From Mesonia sp. HuA40 (GTDB lineage: Bacteria; Bacteroidota; Bacteroidia; Flavobacteriales; Flavobacteriaceae): a DNA stretch of 64,000 nt. Position numbers and translations under genes: made by a program. Where the stretch lies: NCBI RefSeq assembly GCF_008017835.1, contig NZ_VRLT01000005.1, positions 141,657 through 205,656 on the forward strand, written 5' to 3'. Within the stretch, counting starts at the first letter, position 1, and each line of letters begins with the position of its first letter. Below, piece after piece: positions 19,741 to 29,562 of this stretch. Below the pieces are notes generated by a model. The model saw nothing but the letters and a program-made list of their open reading frames with translations, made no database searches and had not been told where the DNA came from.

Positions 19741-21417
19741 GTGAACCGCACCTTCATACAAATAATACTTCTACTGTTAATAAGCTGTCCTTTGGGTTTT
19801 TCTCAAACAACCGTAAAAGCTTATATTTTAAACGCAGCAATCTCTATAGAAAAATCGGATACACTAGAAGTACTACAAACAAAATCCGTAAAGGAATTAA
19901 AACAAGTTTTAAACCAAAAAATAACCAATCTCCAAAAGCAAGGCTATTTAGATGCAGAATTCACTTCATTAAAAGCACAAAAAAACAATACCTATATATA
20001 TAGATTAAAAAAAGGTAAACAATTTGAATACTTACATTTAAAAATAACAGACAGTCTAGCGCAGGATTTAGCCGAATGTGATTTAAAAATTTTCAACAAA
20101 ACAATTAAACTACCAATTTTTGATATAGAAGAGCAACTCACAAAAGTAAATAACTGTTTAGCCAATAAAGGCCAGCCTTTTTTACAACTCCAAGTAGTAA
20201 AGATTCGGAAACAAGACCACCAACTCTACGCTACTCTTGTGGTCAAATCATCTAAAAAGCGCCAACTCGATGAAATTATTATAAAAGGCTACTCCAATTT
20301 TCCTAAATCTTTTTTAAAACATCGCTTACAACTTATTACTGGAAAGAATTTCAACAAAGCAGAGATTTTGGAGAAATACAAACAAATCCAGCAATTAAAT
20401 TTTGTCACAAGCATAAAACCACCCGAAATTTTATTCCAAAAAGACAGCACCAAGCTATATCTATTTTTAAACAAACAACAGCAAAATGAATTTGATGGCT
20501 ACTTAGGATTTTCAAATGAGGAACAGGGGAAATTTAATTTAAACGGCTATTTAAATTTATCTCTACTAAACAATTTCAACCAAGGCGAACAAATAAATCT
20601 CTCTTATTTAAATAATGCCGAATCTCAATTAGAATTTAAAATAGCAGCAGAGCTTCCTTATCTATTTAATTCTCCAATTGGTATCAATCTAAATTTTAAT
20701 TTATTACGCAAGGACAGTACTTTTACAAGAAATACTTTTGGGGCTCAGATACATTATAGTATTAAAAACTGGAAACCCTATATAGGCTACACCTCTATTA
20801 AGTCAAATCAAACCCAGTCAATCCCATCTTTTTCACAAAAAATAAATTTTAGCAACTACAACGCTAAATTCCTTCAAATAGGTGTTCGTCTCGACGTAAA
20901 CCAAAAAAAAGATTTTTTCACCGCGCCCAGTTACCTAAACCTAAGCACTTCTTTTGGCTCACGAAAAGCAACTATCAATAGCTCTCAGCAAATTTACACG
21001 CTAAAGCACGCCCACTTCTTGCCAATTGCAAAACGAAGCGGAATTCTTACATACCTAACGGCCCACTATTTAGAGAGCAAAGAATATTTTATTAACGAAT
21101 TAAGCTTTTTTGGCGGAATTAACAGCTTTCGCGGAATTGAAGAAAACAGTTTAACGACAAATTTTTACGGTTTACTACAAACTGAATACCGTTTTAAGTT
21201 TGCCTCCAACTTTTATTTGCACAGCATTTTAGATTATGGTTTATACACACCTGCCCCTAACTCTTCACTGGAAAGTTTAACTAGCCTAGGTTTTGGTTTG
21301 GCTTTAAACACCAAAGCTGGTAAACTAGAGGTCATGTTTGCTAATGCCAAATACCCTGGCACAGGCTTCAAATTTAGAAATACACTAGTACATCTCCGTC
21401 TTCAAAGCAGGTTTTAA
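19741..21417 (+). CDS. BamA/TamA-family outer membrane protein
   Basis: Predicted outer-membrane beta barrel of the Omp85 superfamily. The 558 residues start at GTG with a clear signal peptide (IQIILLLLISCPLGFSQ). Residues about 25-240 look like short POTRA-type repeats (for example IIIKGYSNFPKSFLKHRL), and about 260-558 are alternating beta strands ending in a terminal Phe (LRLQSRF), as barrel proteins do. The FRGIEENSL segment fits the conserved FRG barrel motif. It is smaller than BamA, so TamA-like export or a lipid or protein insertion role is possible. It stands alone, divergent from rpsL, and its partner is unknown. Confidence 0.8.
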   Translation: MNRTFIQIILLLLISCPLGFSQTTVKAYILNAAISIEKSDTLEVLQTKSVKELKQVLNQKITNLQKQGYLDAEFTSLKAQKNNTYIYRLKKGKQFEYLHLKITDSLAQDLAECDLKIFNKTIKLPIFDIEEQLTKVNNCLANKGQPFLQLQVVKIRKQDHQLYATLVVKSSKKRQLDEIIIKGYSNFPKSFLKHRLQLITGKNFNKAEILEKYKQIQQLNFVTSIKPPEILFQKDSTKLYLFLNKQQQNEFDGYLGFSNEEQGKFNLNGYLNLSLLNNFNQGEQINLSYLNNAESQLEFKIAAELPYLFNSPIGINLNFNLLRKDSTFTRNTFGAQIHYSIKNWKPYIGYTSIKSNQTQSIPSFSQKINFSNYNAKFLQIGVRLDVNQKKDFFTAPSYLNLSTSFGSRKATINSSQQIYTLKHAHFLPIAKRSGILTYLTAHYLESKEYFINELSFFGGINSFRGIEENSLTTNFYGLLQTEYRFKFASNFYLHSILDYGLYTPAPNSSLESLTSLGFGLALNTKAGKLEVMFANAKYPGTGFKFRNTLVHLRLQSRF

Positions 21418-21533
21418 AACCCTCCTATTTCTTGCTTATTCAAAGTGTTAAAAATTAATTTTAGTAAAAATAAGTTGCATTATTAAGTATTTATTAAGAT
21501 TTTTGACGTTGGCTAATTCAAATAAATTACAAA

Positions 21534-24488
21534 ATGAAAACAAAGTTTAGTGGAATTTTGACGCTATTTCTAGCGTTTATGGTGCAACTATCGTTTGCCC
21601 AACAAAAATCAGTTTCCGGAACGGTTACCGACGATACCGGTATGCCGTTGCCAGGAGTTAACATTATTATTAAAGGAACGTCTTCTGGTACGCAATCAGA
21701 TTTTGATGGTAATTACAGCTTAAATGCTACCCAAGGAGATGTTTTAGAATTTACTTACATTGGTTTCCAAACTCAACAAGTTACTGTTGGTGCGGCAAAT
21801 ACTTACAATGTATCTATGAAAGCAGGTAACGAGTTAGACGAGATCGTTGTGACTGGTTACTCAAGCATAGACAAAACAAAGTATGCGGGTTCTATTTCAA
21901 CCGTTAAGGCTGAGGCATTAGAGTCTGTGCCAATTCCTTCTTTTGACCAAGTATTACAAGGTCAAGCAGCAGGTCTTCAGGTTTCTGCAGGTTCTGGTCA
22001 ACCAGGTTCATCTGCACGTGTTAGAATTCGTGGTAACGGATCTATTAATGGAAACAACAACCCATTATACATCGTAGACGGTATTCAAATTTCGGCTGGT
22101 GATTTTTCTGCCTTAAACTCAAACGATTTTGACCGAGTAGATGTATTAAAAGATGCAAGTGCAACCGCTCTTTACGGATCTCGTGGAGCAAACGGTGTAA
22201 TTGTAGTAACTACTAAGAAAGGTTCTTTCTCTCAAGCTACTACTTTCAACTACAAATCGTCAATTGGTTTTACTGAAATTAGCGAACCTCGCTTTGAAAT
22301 GATGAACTCTAGCCAGTTATTAAATTTCCAAAGGACAATCAATCGTGGAGTTGGGGCTGGTTTAACCGATGCTGAAATTGCAGAGTTAGCTCAGGTAAAT
22401 ACTAATTGGAGCGATGTGTTCTTTAGAACTGGTACCGTAAATACTCAAGAATTAAGTATGAATGGTGGTAATGAAAACACCCGTTTTTTTAGCAGTGTAC
22501 AGTATTTAGATCAAGAGGGTTTAATTAAACGTTCTGGATTACAGCGTTTTACTTTACGTAACAACTTAGAGCACAGACCAAATGAAAAAACTCAAATTGG
22601 TTTAAACACCCAGTTAGCGTTTACGAAACAATCTAGAATTGATTCGGAAAATTCTGTTACCTTACAAAACCCTTTTGCTGCCGCTTATTTAGGATCACCT
22701 TACCACCCAGTATATGACGAAAACGGAGATTTCGCAACCGGTGGAGGACGTGTAGGTCCCAATGCATTAGAGCACTTATTAAGAAGTGATAACGATCGTT
22801 TAAGAACTAAGATTGTAGCTTCTGGTTTTGCCAAAAGAGAGATTTTTGATAATGTAACCGCTGGAATCAACTTAGGGGTAGATTATGAGCAGACTAACGT
22901 TGTTCGATTTACAGACCCTAACACAGAATACGGTCGTACTACTACTCCTGGAAATGCAGGACGTTATAACGAAGCTAACTCTTACGAAGCCAATTTCACT
23001 TCTACTACGAACATTGGTTATGCTAACACTTTTAATGAAAAGCACGACTTCAGTATCGACGGTTATATAGAGTACTACAAGAATCATTATAGATCTAGTA
23101 GCTTTACCGGTTACGGAATCAACGAATTATTAATTGGTTACCCAGCTGGTATTACTGCTGGAACTCCAGATAACGAGCTTATTCCTACTGTAGGTGGTAC
23201 GGATTTTGAAGAAGGCTTATTTTCTTATTTCGCAATCGCTGATTACGGTTACGACGATAGATTTGGTATCGGTGGATCGATCAGACGTGATGCTTCAAGT
23301 TTCTTTGCCGAATCTAACAAATGGGCAACTTTCTGGTCTGTAGCAGGTCGTTGGAACATTAGTGAAGAGGCCTTTATGCAAGATGTAAGCTTTGTTAACA
23401 ACTTAAAATTCAAAGCTAGTTATGGTACTGCGGGAAATAAAGATGCAATTGGTGCATTTCGTTATGCTACTGGATACGGACAAGTATCTTATGCAGGTAA
23501 TCCTGGATTTGCCCCTACTAACATCGGAAACCCAGATTTAAAATGGGAAATATCTAACCAATTGAATACTGGTTTTGATTTCGATTTATTCGATTACAGA
23601 TTATCAGGAAGCGTTGAGTACTACAACAACAAAACTACCGAATTATTTATTCGAGAAAATTTAAGTGCTACATCTGGAACTACTTTCATTGATAGCAACT
23701 CTGGAGAAATGAGAAATTCAGGGATTGATTTATCATTAAACTACAACCTTTTAAGAGGTGAAGGGCGTGATGAAGTAAACATTAATTTAAATTTCAACGG
23801 AAACTATAACAAAAATGAAATTTTAGATTTAGGACAAGTTAGCGAATTCGAATTAGGTACATCTATTATCCGGGAAGGTTTGCCATTAGGGACTCACTAT
23901 TTTGTAGGTTGGGCTGGAGTAAACCCAGCAAACGGACAACCGTTGTATACCGACAAAGACGGTAATGTAACCAACGTATACTCTGAGGATAACTCTAGAG
24001 CAGATTTTGGAAGCTTTAACCCTGAGTATACAGGTGGTTTTGGTGGAGATATTTCTTACAAAGGTTTCACCTTATCTACATTGTTCACTTTCCAGGCAGA
24101 ATACTACCGTTTCAACAACCAAACTTTCTTCCAAGAAAATCCTAACTTTGCACAGTATAACTTGAGCACTAAAATGTTAGATATGTGGAAACAACCTGGT
24201 GATGTAACTGAAGTACAGAGCTACCTTTACAACAGAGAGTCTACCTCTAAAGATATCGAAGATGCATCTTTCTTAAGATGGAGAAACGTAACTTTATCTT
24301 ACAACTTCTCTGATGACGTAGTAGATGCTTTAAAATATTTCAAAGGAATCCGCGTTTATGGTATGGCACAAAACTTAGCCACTTGGACCAAGTTTACAGG
24401 CTTTGATCCTGAAGATGATGACAATATCGCACAGTACGAATACCCTACTCCAACAACCATCACTTTTGGTGTAGACTTAAAATTTTAA
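21534..24488 (+). CDS. SusC-family TonB-dependent outer membrane receptor
   Basis: TonB-dependent transporter of the SusC/RagA type that moves bound nutrients across the outer membrane. The 984 residues have a signal peptide (1-22), a CarboxypepD_reg-like domain (about 26-100, VSGTVTDDTGMPLPGVNIII), the DEIVVTGYSS linker, a plug domain (about 115-230, with ARVRIRGNGSINGNNNPLYI and ATALYGSRGANGVIVVTTKK) and a barrel ending ITFGVDLKF. It is 7 bp upstream of the susD-like gene, a standard pair. Codon choice favours C- and G-ending codons like the ribosomal genes, suggesting high expression. The substrate cannot be read from sequence. Confidence 0.95.
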   Translation: MKTKFSGILTLFLAFMVQLSFAQQKSVSGTVTDDTGMPLPGVNIIIKGTSSGTQSDFDGNYSLNATQGDVLEFTYIGFQTQQVTVGAANTYNVSMKAGNELDEIVVTGYSSIDKTKYAGSISTVKAEALESVPIPSFDQVLQGQAAGLQVSAGSGQPGSSARVRIRGNGSINGNNNPLYIVDGIQISAGDFSALNSNDFDRVDVLKDASATALYGSRGANGVIVVTTKKGSFSQATTFNYKSSIGFTEISEPRFEMMNSSQLLNFQRTINRGVGAGLTDAEIAELAQVNTNWSDVFFRTGTVNTQELSMNGGNENTRFFSSVQYLDQEGLIKRSGLQRFTLRNNLEHRPNEKTQIGLNTQLAFTKQSRIDSENSVTLQNPFAAAYLGSPYHPVYDENGDFATGGGRVGPNALEHLLRSDNDRLRTKIVASGFAKREIFDNVTAGINLGVDYEQTNVVRFTDPNTEYGRTTTPGNAGRYNEANSYEANFTSTTNIGYANTFNEKHDFSIDGYIEYYKNHYRSSSFTGYGINELLIGYPAGITAGTPDNELIPTVGGTDFEEGLFSYFAIADYGYDDRFGIGGSIRRDASSFFAESNKWATFWSVAGRWNISEEAFMQDVSFVNNLKFKASYGTAGNKDAIGAFRYATGYGQVSYAGNPGFAPTNIGNPDLKWEISNQLNTGFDFDLFDYRLSGSVEYYNNKTTELFIRENLSATSGTTFIDSNSGEMRNSGIDLSLNYNLLRGEGRDEVNINLNFNGNYNKNEILDLGQVSEFELGTSIIREGLPLGTHYFVGWAGVNPANGQPLYTDKDGNVTNVYSEDNSRADFGSFNPEYTGGFGGDISYKGFTLSTLFTFQAEYYRFNNQTFFQENPNFAQYNLSTKMLDMWKQPGDVTEVQSYLYNRESTSKDIEDASFLRWRNVTLSYNFSDDVVDALKYFKGIRVYGMAQNLATWTKFTGFDPEDDDNIAQYEYPTPTTITFGVDLKF

Positions 24489-24494
24489 TCTCCT

Positions 24495-25898
24495 ATGAAA
24501 AATATATTTAAATTTAAATTAATTTTATTGGCCATTCTTACCGTGGTATCTTGTAAAGATGCTTATGAGGTTGAGCCAAAAGATGAAGTGTTTGAAGAGA
24601 ACGCTTTTAATACTGTTGATCAGTTAGAGACCGGTTTATACGGAGTGTATAGCGGTATATCTGGATCTGCTTTAATCGATTTTACCTCAAAGTTTGTTGA
24701 TGACTTAACAATCGCGGCTTCTAACCGTGGACAAGGAATTCAAGTATTCACATGGTCAATCAACTCAGGTACAAATGAGCCAGAATCAATCTGGAACAAT
24801 TATTACCTTGTGATCAACCGTGCTAACCGTATTTTGCGTGCAGCAGAGGGAATTGAGGCTACTACAGAAGCAGAGCAAGAGAAAAAAGACCGAATTGTTG
24901 CTGAATTATATGCTATTCGCGGATTTGCGCACTTTGATTTAATGCGTCTTTATTCTGCAAGCTACGAGCCAAATGCTGAGTCTGTGCCAATCGTAGACCG
25001 TGTTTGGGTATACGAGCAGCCAGCTAGAAACACTGTTGAAGACGTAGCAAAATTTATTAGCGATGATTTCAAAGCAGCACAAGATATTTTTGCAAATTTA
25101 CCTGCCTCTACAGACATCAACAGAATGTCTAGTTTAGCAGTTACCGCTTACCAAGCTCGTTTGGCTTTGTATACAGGAGATATACCTGGAGCTATTAATT
25201 TTTCTACAGAAGTAATTAATAACTCTACTTTAGCTAATTCTCAAACTGAATACTTAGGTATTTGGGCAGATGAATTCACTAGTGAAACTTTATGGCAATT
25301 AGCCAGAACACCTGGTCAAGGAGCAATTGGTACTATATTTACCGATACCAACGGAGATGTTTTCTTTAATGTTTCTGAAGAAATGTTAAACACTTTAAAC
25401 AACAACGATTGGACAGATGACCATAGAACATTTGCTGTATTAGATACACAAAACTTTGATCCTGCCAACCTACAAGTTGGAAAATACTTAGGTTCTGAGG
25501 CTAACCCATTTTTGAATAACATCAAAATGATTAGAACTTCAGAAATGTATTTAATTCGTGCAGAAGCATACGCTAGAGATAACAAATTAGGTTTAGCCTC
25601 TACCGATATGGAAACTTTAAAAAATGCAAGAAAAGATATTACTGTAACTGTAGGTTATGCTTCGCAAGCTAATGCTTTAGCTGATATTTTAGAAGAAAGA
25701 AGAATTGAATTAGCTTACGAGGGTCACAGAATGTTTGACTTGAGAAGATATGACTTAGGTGTAGACCGTTTACCTAACGATTGTGATAACGCTGCTGGAG
25801 CTTGCTCATTAGATAGCGGTGATTATAGATTTGCTTTACCAATTCCACAATCTGAGCGTTTTGCAAATGATAACATTTCACAAAACCCAGGTTACTAA
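24495..25898 (+). CDS. SusD-family nutrient-binding lipoprotein
   Basis: Surface lipoprotein that acts as the lid and ligand-capture partner of the upstream SusC. The 467 residues have a lipobox with Cys20 (TVVSC), the SusD-like N-terminal TPR region (about 40-210, RANRILRAAEGIE and ELYAIRGFAHFDLMRLY) and the C-terminal RagB/SusD domain with LEERRIELAYEGHRMFDLRR. Length is at the short end for the family. It is followed after 12 bp by another lipoprotein gene, probably in the same operon. Confidence 0.95.
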   Translation: MKNIFKFKLILLAILTVVSCKDAYEVEPKDEVFEENAFNTVDQLETGLYGVYSGISGSALIDFTSKFVDDLTIAASNRGQGIQVFTWSINSGTNEPESIWNNYYLVINRANRILRAAEGIEATTEAEQEKKDRIVAELYAIRGFAHFDLMRLYSASYEPNAESVPIVDRVWVYEQPARNTVEDVAKFISDDFKAAQDIFANLPASTDINRMSSLAVTAYQARLALYTGDIPGAINFSTEVINNSTLANSQTEYLGIWADEFTSETLWQLARTPGQGAIGTIFTDTNGDVFFNVSEEMLNTLNNNDWTDDHRTFAVLDTQNFDPANLQVGKYLGSEANPFLNNIKMIRTSEMYLIRAEAYARDNKLGLASTDMETLKNARKDITVTVGYASQANALADILEERRIELAYEGHRMFDLRRYDLGVDRLPNDCDNAAGACSLDSGDYRFALPIPQSERFANDNISQNPGY

Positions 25899-25910
25899 AA
25901 AATTAAAACT

Positions 25911-26705
25911 ATGAAAAAATTATTTTTATTATTATTTGTAGCTTCATTCGCATTTGTTTCTTGTGATGAGAATGAAGATCCACAAACTTATCAGGGTGAT
26001 AGTTTAACCTATTTTGCTGATGGAACAACAAGCACATTTTTTGTTGAAGAGAATGCTACTGAAGGATATAAAATTCCTGTTGGTGTAACCGACAAAGCTG
26101 CTACCGACAGAACGTTTACCGTTAGTGTTGATGCAGATTTGACTACTGCTACACCAGACCAGTATAGCGTTGGTACTTCTTTTGTGATTCCTGCAAACGA
26201 GCACATTGGATATATCGAAGTACAAGGAAACTATGACAATATTGCTTTAGAAGGTTCTATTCTTGCTCTAAAATTAGAAAGCATAGAGGGGTCTAATATT
26301 GCAGATTTCGATAATGTATACCAATTAAAATTAAGTCAGTTTTGCCCATTTGATATCGCATTAGAATATAACGGAACTGCCTCTATTGTAGGTCAAGGTC
26401 CTGTAAATTCTTACGATGTTGAATTGGTTCCTACTGGTAATTTAAATGAGTACAACGTAGCCACCATTTGGGGAGACTTCGTAGCTGCGGCTACTGGGGA
26501 CCCATCGTATGCTGGAGACTATCAATATGCTGGTGTATTAAGCATTGATTGTTTAGGCGTAGTGACCTACTCAAGTGACGAAGCCAGCCTTCCTGGAGGT
26601 ACTGGTACTTACAATGAAGGTACAGGTAACATCACTATAATCTTAGATCAAGAGTTGTTCACCAATCCTTTCCAAGTAGAAGTTGTTTTAACACCAAAAA
26701 ACTAA
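25911..26705 (+). CDS. SusCD-associated surface lipoprotein, unknown ligand
   Basis: A 264-residue lipoprotein with a lipobox at Cys18 (FAFVSC). After a flexible Asp/Glu stretch it shows a beta-rich domain resembling the Calx-beta or DUF4843-like domains often found third in SusCD operons (about 28-140), then a second beta domain (about 150-264) with ITIILDQELFTNPFQVEVVL. It is directly downstream of susD and ends at a strong terminator, so it probably belongs to the same surface complex, in the position of SusE/SusF-like accessory binders. Two Cys residues in the second half (near 146 and 214) might form a disulfide. Family assignment is uncertain. Confidence 0.7.
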   Translation: MKKLFLLLFVASFAFVSCDENEDPQTYQGDSLTYFADGTTSTFFVEENATEGYKIPVGVTDKAATDRTFTVSVDADLTTATPDQYSVGTSFVIPANEHIGYIEVQGNYDNIALEGSILALKLESIEGSNIADFDNVYQLKLSQFCPFDIALEYNGTASIVGQGPVNSYDVELVPTGNLNEYNVATIWGDFVAAATGDPSYAGDYQYAGVLSIDCLGVVTYSSDEASLPGGTGTYNEGTGNITIILDQELFTNPFQVEVVLTPKN

Positions 26706-26726
26706 GAGTAACTCTCTAACGTTTTT

Positions 26727-26757
26727 AAAAGGGCTAATCAAAGTGATTAGCCCTTTT
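26727..26757 (+). terminator. terminator of the SusCD operon
   Basis: A perfect 14-bp stem (26727-26740 with 26744-26757) with a 3-nt loop, followed by Ts. It separates the SusCD-lipoprotein operon from the subtilase gene. The symmetric A and T flanks would let it work in both directions. Confidence 0.85.
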
Positions 26758-26813
26758 TTATATTTACATTTTCGTTTTTCTAAAAAAAATCTTAAATTGT
26801 GCAAAAAAATTTT

Positions 26814-28754
26814 ATGAAATTAAATAGACTACTATCACTAGGTTTTGTTTTAACCTCTGGTTTAGCTTTATCTCAAACAGCAAGCGAGGTGAAACAAATT
26901 CAAAAACAGAACCAACCTATTAAAATAGAATTAGCTCAAGAACTTGCAAACAATCTTGAAGCTAAAAGAAATGAAGCCAGAAAAAAAGCTGAGAGTTTTG
27001 GTATTTCTATTGATAGAATAGAAAACAACAAACGCTATAATTTAGTAGGCTTTGAAAACGGTAAACCTATTTACCGAACTACACATAATCTCGATGCAGC
27101 CAAGTCAACTCGTGCTAATTTTCTATGGCAAGGAGGCTCTTTAGGATTAAATCTAGAGGGGCAAAACATGACGATAGGAATATGGGACGGGGGTCGCGTA
27201 CGAAAAGATCACCAAGAATTTGCTACTGCTTCAGGCTCTAGAGTTGTATTAGGAGATGCCACACCATTTAATCAAGATGAGTTTGATTCTCACGGTACCC
27301 ACGTAGGAGGAACCATGGCTGCGGCAGGAACAAACCCTAACGCTAAAGGTATGGCTCCCCAGGCTACTTTGGTATCTTACAACTGGACCTCAGATTTAAG
27401 CGAAGTAGACACAGAAGCACAAAACGGCCTCTTAATTTCAAACCATTCTTATGGTATTCCTGTAAACGATGGTGGAAGTCAAAATGCTCCTACCTGGATG
27501 ATGGGTTGCTATGACACACAAGCTCGTCTATGGGATTTAAAAGCAAATGCCTACCCGTACTACTTAATGGTAGTATCGGCTGGTAACGACGGACAATCGA
27601 GTTACCAAGGCGGTTTAAGGGCTGGATATGATAAATTAACCGGAGAGAAGAACGCCAAAAATAACCTAGTAGTAGGAAATGCACAAGACGCAAGTGTTGA
27701 TCCAAGCAGCGGTGAGCTTTTATTTCCTGTTTTTATTAATTCAGGAAGTAGTCAAGGACCATCTGATGATGGCCGTATAAAACCAGATGTTGTAGGAAAC
27801 GGCACGCAAGTATTTTCGCCAGTTGACGCGTCTACAGCTTCTTACGCCACCTTTTCTGGAACTTCAATGGCTGCTCCAAATGTTGCGGGAACATTAACTT
27901 TAGTTCAACAATATTACAATCAAGAAAAAACTAATTTCATGTTGTCTTCTAGTTTAAGAGCCCTTGCCATTCATACTGCAGACGATTTAGGTAACACCGG
28001 ACCGGACGCTAGATACGGATGGGGATTAGTAAATGCAAAAAAAGCGATTGAAGTAATTCAAGATTCTCAAACAGATAACGCTAGAATTGAAGAAGTTGAT
28101 CTTGACAATGGAGACACTTTTACTTTTACCGTAACTAAAGATCCTAGTCAAGATTTACGCGTAACAATTGCTTGGAACGATCCTGCAGGAAATGCTAAAG
28201 ACGGACAGTTGAATAGCCCTACCCCTGCCCTTGTGAACGATTTAGATTTACGTGTCACCAACCAAGCTACTAATACTACTTTATTACCTTATCGCTTAAA
28301 CTTAAGTAATGTTGCGGCACCAGCCACTTTAGGTGACAACACTGTTGATAACGTTGAAAGTATTCTTGTTGAAAGTACAGATGCGAATACTTACGAAATA
28401 AAGGTAAGCCATAAAGGTTCTTTGAGCGGAAGCAGCCAAATGGTAAGTATCGTAGTATCTGGAGTACAATCTACTAGCTTAAGCGCAGAACAGGTTACTC
28501 TTTCAGAAGATATTTCAGTTTGGCCAAACCCTGTACGTGGTGCTAGTGATATAAATATTGCTTTGGGAGATAATATCAATGCTAATGCTCAAGTAAAATT
28601 ATATGACTTACAGGGAAGATTAGTAGCCAATAAAAATTATGACAATACTAACGGTAATCTAAAATTATCTACAGCGTCTTTGCAACGTGGTGTTTATATT
28701 TTACAAGTTGGTGTTAACGGAGAAAACTATCAACATAAGATTTTGATAGAGTAA
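26814..28754 (+). CDS. secreted subtilisin-like serine protease (S8) with T9SS sorting domain
   Basis: Extracellular protease. From the ATG at 26814 the 646 residues start with a signal peptide (MKLNRLLSLGFVLTSGLALS), chosen over an in-frame GTG five codons earlier because it gives a normal signal. An N-terminal prodomain (about 22-100) precedes the catalytic domain with Asp125 (IWDGG), His160 (DSHGTHVGG) and Ser351 (SGTSMAAPNVAG). A P-domain-like or jelly-roll region (about 430-555) and a type A T9SS C-terminal domain (about 570-646, VWPNPVRG to VYILQVG) follow. It probably delivers peptides to, or works beside, the SusCD system, but has its own terminator-bounded unit. Confidence 0.93.
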   Translation: MKLNRLLSLGFVLTSGLALSQTASEVKQIQKQNQPIKIELAQELANNLEAKRNEARKKAESFGISIDRIENNKRYNLVGFENGKPIYRTTHNLDAAKSTRANFLWQGGSLGLNLEGQNMTIGIWDGGRVRKDHQEFATASGSRVVLGDATPFNQDEFDSHGTHVGGTMAAAGTNPNAKGMAPQATLVSYNWTSDLSEVDTEAQNGLLISNHSYGIPVNDGGSQNAPTWMMGCYDTQARLWDLKANAYPYYLMVVSAGNDGQSSYQGGLRAGYDKLTGEKNAKNNLVVGNAQDASVDPSSGELLFPVFINSGSSQGPSDDGRIKPDVVGNGTQVFSPVDASTASYATFSGTSMAAPNVAGTLTLVQQYYNQEKTNFMLSSSLRALAIHTADDLGNTGPDARYGWGLVNAKKAIEVIQDSQTDNARIEEVDLDNGDTFTFTVTKDPSQDLRVTIAWNDPAGNAKDGQLNSPTPALVNDLDLRVTNQATNTTLLPYRLNLSNVAAPATLGDNTVDNVESILVESTDANTYEIKVSHKGSLSGSSQMVSIVVSGVQSTSLSAEQVTLSEDISVWPNPVRGASDINIALGDNINANAQVKLYDLQGRLVANKNYDNTNGNLKLSTASLQRGVYILQVGVNGENYQHKILIE

Positions 28755-28777
28755 AACCTATTTAATTTAATTTATAT

Positions 28778-28808
28778 AAATAGGGTTTGATTAAATCAAA
28801 CCCTATTT
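28778..28808 (+). terminator. terminator after the subtilase gene
   Basis: A perfect 14-bp stem (28778-28791 with 28795-28808) and 3-nt loop followed by Ts. The stretch at 28755-28764 is also complementary to the left arm, so an alternative hairpin can be drawn. Confidence 0.8.
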
Positions 28809-28830
28809 TTGTTTTTTAATAAATATTAAA

Positions 28831-29562
28831 ATGAGTACAATTATATTTGGCATACATGCCGTACACGAGGCAATTAAAAGCAATCAAACCCTAGACAAAA
28901 TTTTTGTAGATGCTGCTGTACAATCATCAGGAATTAAAGAAATCTTAAAGTTGGCCGAAAATGCCAGTGTACAAATTGCATACGTACCTCATCAAAAAAT
29001 AGATAAATTAGCTAAAAATGGTAATCATCAAGGGATCGTAGCAAAAATTTCACCAATACAGTTTCATAGTCTTGAAGCTATATTAGAAGAAAATCAGAAA
29101 ACAGAAAAATCTAAATTGTACTTAATTCTAGATGGCGTTTCAGACGTACGCAACTTTGGAGCTATTATTCGTACGGCAGAAAGCGTTGGGGTTGACGCTA
29201 TTATTTTCCCCAAACAAGGTAGTGCATCTATAAATGAACAAATGGTAAAGACCTCTACAGGTGCCATATTTAATATCCCACTATGCAAAGTAGACCACAC
29301 CAAGGATGCTTTATTTTATTTAAAATCATACGGCATAAAAACCATAGCAGCCACCGAAAAGGCCTCTAAAATGGTATATGATGTAAATTTTAGAGATTCC
29401 ATAGCCATCATTATGGGAAGTGAAGGCAAGGGTGTTTCTAAGGCAGCTTTGAAAATGAGTGACGATAAGGTAAAACTGCCAATTTTTGGCGAAACAAGTT
29501 CGCTAAACGTATCGGTTGCTTGTGGTGCAATTTTATATGAAGTTGTTCGGCAAAGGCTCTAA
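28831..29562 (+). CDS. rlmB: 23S rRNA 2'-O-methyltransferase, RlmB/TrmH (SpoU) family
   Basis: SAM-dependent SPOUT methyltransferase; the RlmB group modifies G2251 of 23S rRNA. The 243 residues have an N-terminal substrate-binding domain (about 1-75) and the three SpoU motifs: LDGVSDVRNFGAIIRTAES, IIMGSEGKGVS and SLNVSVACGAILYE. Length matches RlmB. Its stop overlaps the stop of the convergent rhomboid gene by 4 bp. Assignment to RlmB rather than another TrmH-like enzyme is probable, not certain. Confidence 0.88.
   Translation: MSTIIFGIHAVHEAIKSNQTLDKIFVDAAVQSSGIKEILKLAENASVQIAYVPHQKIDKLAKNGNHQGIVAKISPIQFHSLEAILEENQKTEKSKLYLILDGVSDVRNFGAIIRTAESVGVDAIIFPKQGSASINEQMVKTSTGAIFNIPLCKVDHTKDALFYLKSYGIKTIAATEKASKMVYDVNFRDSIAIIMGSEGKGVSKAALKMSDDKVKLPIFGETSSLNVSVACGAILYEVVRQRL

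Noticed and set aside
26799..26813. GTG start of the subtilase five codons upstream
   Set aside because: The ATG at 26814 gives a better signal peptide, and the extra codons are not needed.
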